Below, piece by piece: positions 60,701 to 64,000 of a DNA stretch of 64,000 nucleotides (its first letter is position 1; every line of letters begins with the position of its first letter). The stretch lies in contig VCJN01001132.1 in assembly GCA_006384855.1 (NCBI GenBank), positions 281,005 through 345,004 on the forward strand, written 5' to 3'. Position numbers and translations under genes: made by a program. Under the pieces are notes generated by a model. The model ran no database searches and was not told the origin of the DNA. It saw nothing but the letters and a program-made list of their open reading frames with translations. The stretch comes from Tetraselmis striata (Eukaryota > Chlorophyta > Chlorodendrophyceae > Chlorodendrales > Chlorodendraceae).

Positions 60701-63465
60701 ATTCGTGTTTGAGGGCTCGTGGTCTGACGCGGCAACTGTCGGTGTCGTGCAGGTGAGCAGCACTACGCCGGGCGCTGCTGCCTGGGCTGTTCGCCTGCTG
60801 GGCTCGTGGGCATCTTCGGGCAGCCGCTGCGCAACCTGAACTACGTGGGCCTGGGCTGGCGCAGTTCCTGGCGGGGGCCGGCGATGGGGCTGGGCGCAGA
60901 GCGTGCAGGGGCAGGGGGCCTCGGCGGTTCGCCGAGGGCGTGGCGGACGGTACGGGGGCGCTGCTGCGCGGCACGCTGTTCGCCTACCGAACGCCACGTC
61001 CAAGTGGAGCGCCTCGGGCGCAAGGTGCGTTTTGAACCCCTCGGTTATCGACCCGCACTTGCCTAGTTGTGCTGATGGCAACCTCGAGATAAAACTTCTT
61101 TATTTGTTTTGGAGCTCGACCTTCGAGCTCGGTCGTCCAGCCCCTGCGAGATCGTGTGCCGCTGCTGCGACGAGCTGTACCGATGATATTGTTGAAATAC
61201 ATCTTATTGTATGTGTCGCGTTATCGGACAGCGATTGTGCGTGGTACCTCGACTCGTCTGAGATTTTTTATAAGAAATCAATACCCCATCAGTATAAATT
61301 ATCGCGTACGTACTCGCCCTGTAGCGACCTCGAAGCAAAACGTGTCGACTACTCGAAGCAAAACTGTCGAATCGCCATCTATTATTTGCGAGAGAATGAC
61401 GGGCGCAGGCGCGATATGGTAATCTCCGGACCGGAAAATTGCTCGTAGTTCGCTTGAAGAGCAACTGAGTGTTAGCGCATGTTGCCTGCCGACCGCTGCT
61501 CGGCCCTTAGGGGCTGGCGGCGATGGGCTGGACCCCGCCGGGGCGGCCCGCCGCAGCGGGAGCGATCTGTGCAGCCGGCCGCGGCTGGAGGAGCCGGACG
61601 CGCACGGGGGACGGCGGCGGATGGCGGCGACGGCGGCGCGCAGCCGGTCAGCCTGCTGCGGCAGTGATTGGGCCGCGGCTGGCGGGCGTGGTTGCCGGAG
61701 CCGGTGCGGGGGGATGGACCAGCGCGGACTGTCCGGCTTGCTCGGCGGCATCTCACCGGCCGGTCACCGGCGCGGGTGGGCCACCCGGCGGCCGGGCATC
61801 TCCTGCCAGATCAGCCGAGCGCATCCTCCGCCAGCCTGCAGCAACCTCGTGGCCGGCAGCCCCGCGCAGCTCGGCCGCGTGCGCCTGCCGCGTCACGTGC
61901 CGCGCGGCGGCGTCCTGCGGCCATACCGCCGGCTGGAGGCAGTCGGGCACGCGCTGCTGCCTGCTGCCGTGGGGTCGACGACCGCTCGGCACCAAGCAGA
62001 GGTAATACACCGCTCCACGAATTTCCACGACTGTCGAGCTGTATTTTGATACTACTATTTCGTCACTTACTGGCGCGAGATCGACTCGAACAATAAATCG
62101 AATATACTATCGTTGTCCAGTGTCGCCGCATGAAACAGTTGCCCCCTCCCGAACCTCCAACCTCTATACCCCTCCGTCTCTCCCGCCCCGAAAATTTCAG
62201 CAGCAGATCTCGCCTTATCGTATCTTCCCAGACAGCCCCAGCAGCTGCCTCCGCCGTTGTTTGTTGCAAGCGGCTCGAAGTGGCCGGTCTTCCCTTGAAA
62301 ATGTTATCGGAATTTCGCTGAATACTCAGCACTATGGCGACATTCGCTGCCCCCAACCAGGAGGTGCTGCTCTGCTGCGTGGAGGTGGTCGGCGCTCAGC
62401 AGGCGGCGGGCGAGGCCAGCCGGGGCGCCGGTGACGAGTTTGCAGTGCTCACTCCGCAGCGCATCTCGCAGCTGCACGTGCCGGCCGGCAGCGCCATCGC
62501 GGCCAGCGCCGCCGTGCTGGTGTGGGCGATCCAGCTGCAGGATATCCTACTGGTCTCCAAGCAGGTGCGGCGCCGGCTGGGTTACCTCTCGACCGCCACG
62601 TGATGGCAAATTCCCCTTAACACTACGCCCTTTCACACCGATTAGCCTCGATATCAGGAGAACTCGTGATAGAGAAACCTCAACATCGTACGAGATCGGA
62701 ACGGGCCTGTTTTGCGATTCAGACGACGTGCTTCTCCTCGGCGATGTCAACGAATTCGACTCGTCGAATTTCCAAAACACCGCCAGCTCGGAAATCTACT
62801 TAGGCGGCAAGAATACCGACCAGCGGCCCCAGTCGATGTGCGAGTCGGCCCCCCTCGGACCCGCCACAGTCGGGTGGAGTCGACGCGCCGAGTCGACTCG
62901 GACATCGTCATCGAGCTGACCCGCACGACAGTCTCCACCCGACTCGATGATTGCGTTCTCTCGGCCCAATCGACAAAACCGAACATATCCTGTCTTATTG
63001 CGGAAAGACTGAGTGTGCGCATGCTCGTACATGGGTTTGGGTTTGCCGTTGCTGACGCCGTCTCCGCGCCTACTACGCGCGCCTCAGGGCTGCCAGCTGG
63101 AGCTGCTGTCGCTGACGGGCCCGGAGCAGCGCCGCGGGCACTCGGACCCCACGGCGCTCGTGCTGGGCCGGCAGCCCGCCCTGACCAGCCCGCAGCCGGC
63201 CGGGTCGAAGCACAGCCCCGACGCCGGCAGGCCGCACTCCCCCGTGCGCCACACCTGCATCGCCTGCCGCACCGAGGAGGCCGCCGCGGAGCTCGAGGCG
63301 CAGCTGGACACTCTCCTGCGCGACGCGCGGGGCGATGCCGGGAGCCCTACCGTCGCCCGGGACGCGCCGCCGCTCGCCGACCGCCGCAGCTTAAGCGGCC
63401 TGCCGTCGTCGTCTGACATAAGCCGCACCGCCGAGCTGGCCGGGCGCGCCGCCAGAGAGGTGTGA
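36334..63465 (+). CDS. VPS13-type bridge-like lipid transfer protein gene, more than 41 exons
   Basis: The first exon starts 'MFEGWVADLLASYLGHFVDV' and the second 'DVRLRPEAFDGLQLPFKLKH', the chorein N-terminal domain of VPS13 proteins. Later exons encode a long beta-rich groove region, a VAB (adaptor-binding) region with repeated 'PRYILHNGLDKPLLWRQ' and 'YCSLPFAWDEPN' type motifs, 'QMDNQLSGATYPVVL' after it, and at the end a region with 'RVRLPRHVPRGGVLRPYRRL' and a terminal PH-like part. By family knowledge VPS13 proteins transfer phospholipids between organelles at contact sites. Exon boundaries keep phase over 41 exons up to 58,276, with one unexplained phase slip at 42,170. The C-terminal exons are fragmented over frames (see segment entries). 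ATG2, which shares the N-domain, is excluded by the VAB region. Confidence 0.85.
36612..36630. repeat. TG microsatellite
   Basis: About nine TG units in the first intron of the VPS13-type gene, next to poly-G. A similar TG run lies at 45,414-45,435 just before the acceptor of the exon at 45,448. Confidence 0.9.
44750..44912 (-). repeat. Intronic inverted-repeat element, diverged copy
   Basis: The right end (CACTCTTGTTTGCAGTGTTG, then CACTCGTA) resembles the minus-strand form of the element consensus GAACACTGCGAATAAGAACC. The left part has GAGCCTCAAATTGGGGC, matching the other end of the family. It is the most diverged copy, lying in the intron after 44,680. Confidence 0.4.
46536..46716 (+). 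repeat. Intronic inverted-repeat element, copy 1
   Basis: It starts AGGTGCCGGCACGGTGATAA, then GAACACTGCAAATAAGAA. It ends with TTGCATGCAAGCCCAATTTG, GAGGCTTATAAAAAGGGTTC and GTCAGCACCCGTAC. The ends are imperfect inverted repeats, as in short non-autonomous DNA transposons. Confidence 0.65.
48888..49080 (+). repeat. Intronic inverted-repeat element, copy 2
   Basis: It contains AACACTGCGAATAAGAG, CCTGCCAGAGGTCAAA, CTTGCATGCAAACCC and the end GCGTCGGCACTCGTAG, in the family order. It lies in the intron after 48,659. Confidence 0.6.
49638..49783 (+). repeat. Intronic inverted-repeat element, copy 3
   Basis: It starts GACGCGCCGGCGCAGTACTA, then AAGAACACTGCGAATAAGAA. It ends GTTCTTACGGATGCCCTGGC followed by ACCCGTAC. 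It is a short copy with a deleted middle. Confidence 0.6.
51301..51466 (-). repeat. Intronic inverted-repeat element, copy 4 (reverse orientation)
   Basis: On the minus strand: CAGGTGCCGGCGCGGAAGTA, AGAACACTGCGAATAAGAAC, then GTTGCATGTAAGCCCAATCT and an end with GTCGGCACATGTA. The opposite orientation to copies 1-3 supports independent insertion. Confidence 0.6.
51700..51753. repeat. TA dinucleotide microsatellite
   Basis: About 26 uninterrupted AT/TA units in the intron before the exon at 51,917. Confidence 0.95.
52852..53050 (+). repeat. Intronic inverted-repeat element, copy 5
   Basis: It begins TACGGGTGACACGGTAATAA and ends GGGTGCGACGGCACCCGTAG, which are clear terminal inverted repeats. 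The middle has AACACTGCGAATATGAACCT and AGGTTGCATTATTTATGG. Confidence 0.65.
53620..53900. repeat. TCGA-rich tract in an intron
   Basis: The words TCGA, CTCGA and GACTCGA recur every 10-25 bases (for example GCGATCGAGTCGTGTCGCGT, TTTTGACTCGACATGCCGAC). Similar tracts are at about 61,100-61,400, 62,030-62,110 and 62,640-62,960. The sequence is non-coding and of low complexity. Confidence 0.55.
53955..58276 (+). other. VPS13 segment 4: VAB region and following exons
   Basis: Exons as read: 53,955-54,089; 54,413-54,547; 54,868-55,638; 55,861-56,172; 56,278-56,444; 56,662-56,857; 57,171-57,497; 57,933-58,042; 58,207-58,276. The 257-codon exon has 'CSCWVYNCTGLPLGVRAYAA'. The next has 'PRYILHNGLDKPLLWRQ' and 'LPPGASTALTWDDSG'. 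The join at 56,444/56,662 restores 'YCSLPFAWDEPN', a hallmark of the region, which confirms the splice sites. In other VPS13 proteins the VAB region binds PxP-motif adaptors that direct membrane targeting. The intron at 57,498 starts with GC. Confidence 0.78.
58686..58740. repeat. 18-bp perfect hairpin
   Basis: The arms 58,686-58,703 (ACGCATTTACCTCTGGCA) and 58,723-58,740 are perfect reverse complements around a 19-base loop. It is located in the unplaced intronic part of the VPS13-type gene. It could be a minimal foldback remnant or a small-RNA-like hairpin. Confidence 0.75.
59254..59447 (-). repeat. Intronic inverted-repeat element, copy 6 (reverse orientation)
   Basis: The termini ACACGGGTGCGGACGCATCA and GGCACCCGTGTAG are inverted repeats. 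Internal words GGGCTTGCATGTAACCTACC and CCTCTGGCAGGCTGGGCAGG match the family in reverse. Confidence 0.65.
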
Positions 63466-64000
63466 CCGGCCGGATCGTCTTCCGACTGCCTTCCTACGGG
63501 TGATGCGCCCAAGGGTCGAGCTCTCGGGCATTCGAGCCTCTAGGTGGGTGACGCAAAGCCGTCAACAACGCAGTGAAAACGCCCTTCAAGTGCGCTGCAG
63601 TTAGTATAGAGTGTCGAATTGGGGAAACGCCATCGGTGGCCTCAGGCAAGTTTTTAGTTCCCATTGCCGCACAGCGCCCGAGCCGGGTGCTCCGGCACTC
63701 CTTGATAGCAATGGCGGACCGTGCCGCGTGCGCGGTAGGTGGGTCTGGGTAGCGTATGCGTAGTAGTTTAGCGCAGATTTGGTAGTACGGCATGAGGGAT
63801 GCACGTGCCGCGCGGCACGGTAAGTTACCACCGCGCTGCGGGTATGTGCACAGTGCCTGGAGACCTGCGGCATCATGTGAGCGGCGGTGGTTCCGTTACC
63901 TGCCGTTACCACCACCGGCGCTCGTGCTGATCGGGCGCCCGCGCCAGCCTACCCAGGTGCCTGCTCAGGGCGGCGCGCAGCTCGCGTGACAACGCATTCG
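63466..64000. other. Region downstream of the VPS13-type gene
   Basis: No supported gene is visible. This stretch presumably includes the 3' untranslated region of the gene ending at 63,465. No clear polyadenylation signal could be assigned. Confidence 0.4.

Larger units (their letters stand above)
58277..63465 (+). other. VPS13 segment 5: C-terminal exons with many frame breaks
   Basis: Recognisable pieces are: about 60,410-60,590 ('DRKLYLERLTIP', then in another frame 'FALRAAGERAAALELLADME'); 60,800-61,020 ('FGQPLRNLNYVGLG', then 'FAEGVADGTGALLRG' in another frame); 61,500-62,000 (Gly-rich tail pieces over three frames, then 'LGRVRLPRHVPRGGVLRPYR' at about 61,870); 62,334-62,560 ('FAVLTPQRISQLHV', 'VWAIQLQDILLVSKQ'); and 63,080-63,465 (last exon, stop TGA). 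Within 60.4-62.0 kb single-base shifts break otherwise continuous family motifs, unlike the rest of the gene. Exons between 58,277 and 60,360 could not be placed with confidence; a candidate lies at 59,590-59,760. Confidence 0.55.

Overview
This is eukaryotic nuclear DNA. It carries an intron-rich gene of more than 27 kb that encodes a VPS13-type lipid-transfer protein, next to an integrated virus and several transposable elements. High GC, GTG-type donors with (C/T)GCAG acceptors, DIRS-like tyrosine-recombinase retroelements and an integrated polinton-like virus together suggest a microalga, most likely a green alga. That assignment is an inference; the window has no rRNA or other marker gene. 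Region 1 (1 to about 14,050) is the right part of an endogenous polinton-like virus (PLV). It encodes the major capsid protein (cut by the window edge), an A32/FtsK-type packaging ATPase, a penton-like minor capsid protein, a long repetitive fibre-like protein, a tyrosine recombinase, a primase-SF2 helicase fusion, an ExoX-C-like small protein, a C5-cytosine DNA methyltransferase and three small Tyr/Arg/Asn-rich proteins. Capsid genes lie on the left, mostly on the minus strand; replication and integration genes lie on the right, mostly on the plus strand. At least two genes are broken (a frameshift in the fibre gene, an in-frame TAG in the recombinase), so the copy is either decaying or carries assembly indels. 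Region 2 (about 14,055 to 30,671) is almost gene-free repeat DNA. Two inverted arms (14,055-20,237 and 22,261-27,973) face each other across a 2.0 kb spacer with decayed coding fragments. The arms contain tandem and higher-order arrays rich in the hexamer CAATCT. A further array (28,320-29,845) is followed by a minus-strand exon with a clear 5' splice site. The inner ends of the arms and the junction at 30,671 share one terminus. Region 3 (30,673 to 35,671) holds two DIRS-like retroelements. One is a broken minus-strand gag plus reverse transcriptase, truncated at the 30,671 junction. The other is a compact plus-strand element with gag and tyrosine recombinase ORFs, no reverse transcriptase, and a split-direct-repeat layout (A1-ORFs-B1-A2-B2). 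Region 4 (36,334 to 63,465) is the VPS13-type gene. Forty-one exons can be placed almost entirely in phase from the N-terminal chorein domain to the end of the VAB and following segments; the C-terminal exons are recognisable but scattered over several frames. Its introns carry long poly-C/poly-G runs, a family of about 160-200 bp inverted-repeat elements, TCGA-rich tracts and an unusually high share of GC-AG donors. The last 535 bases show no gene.
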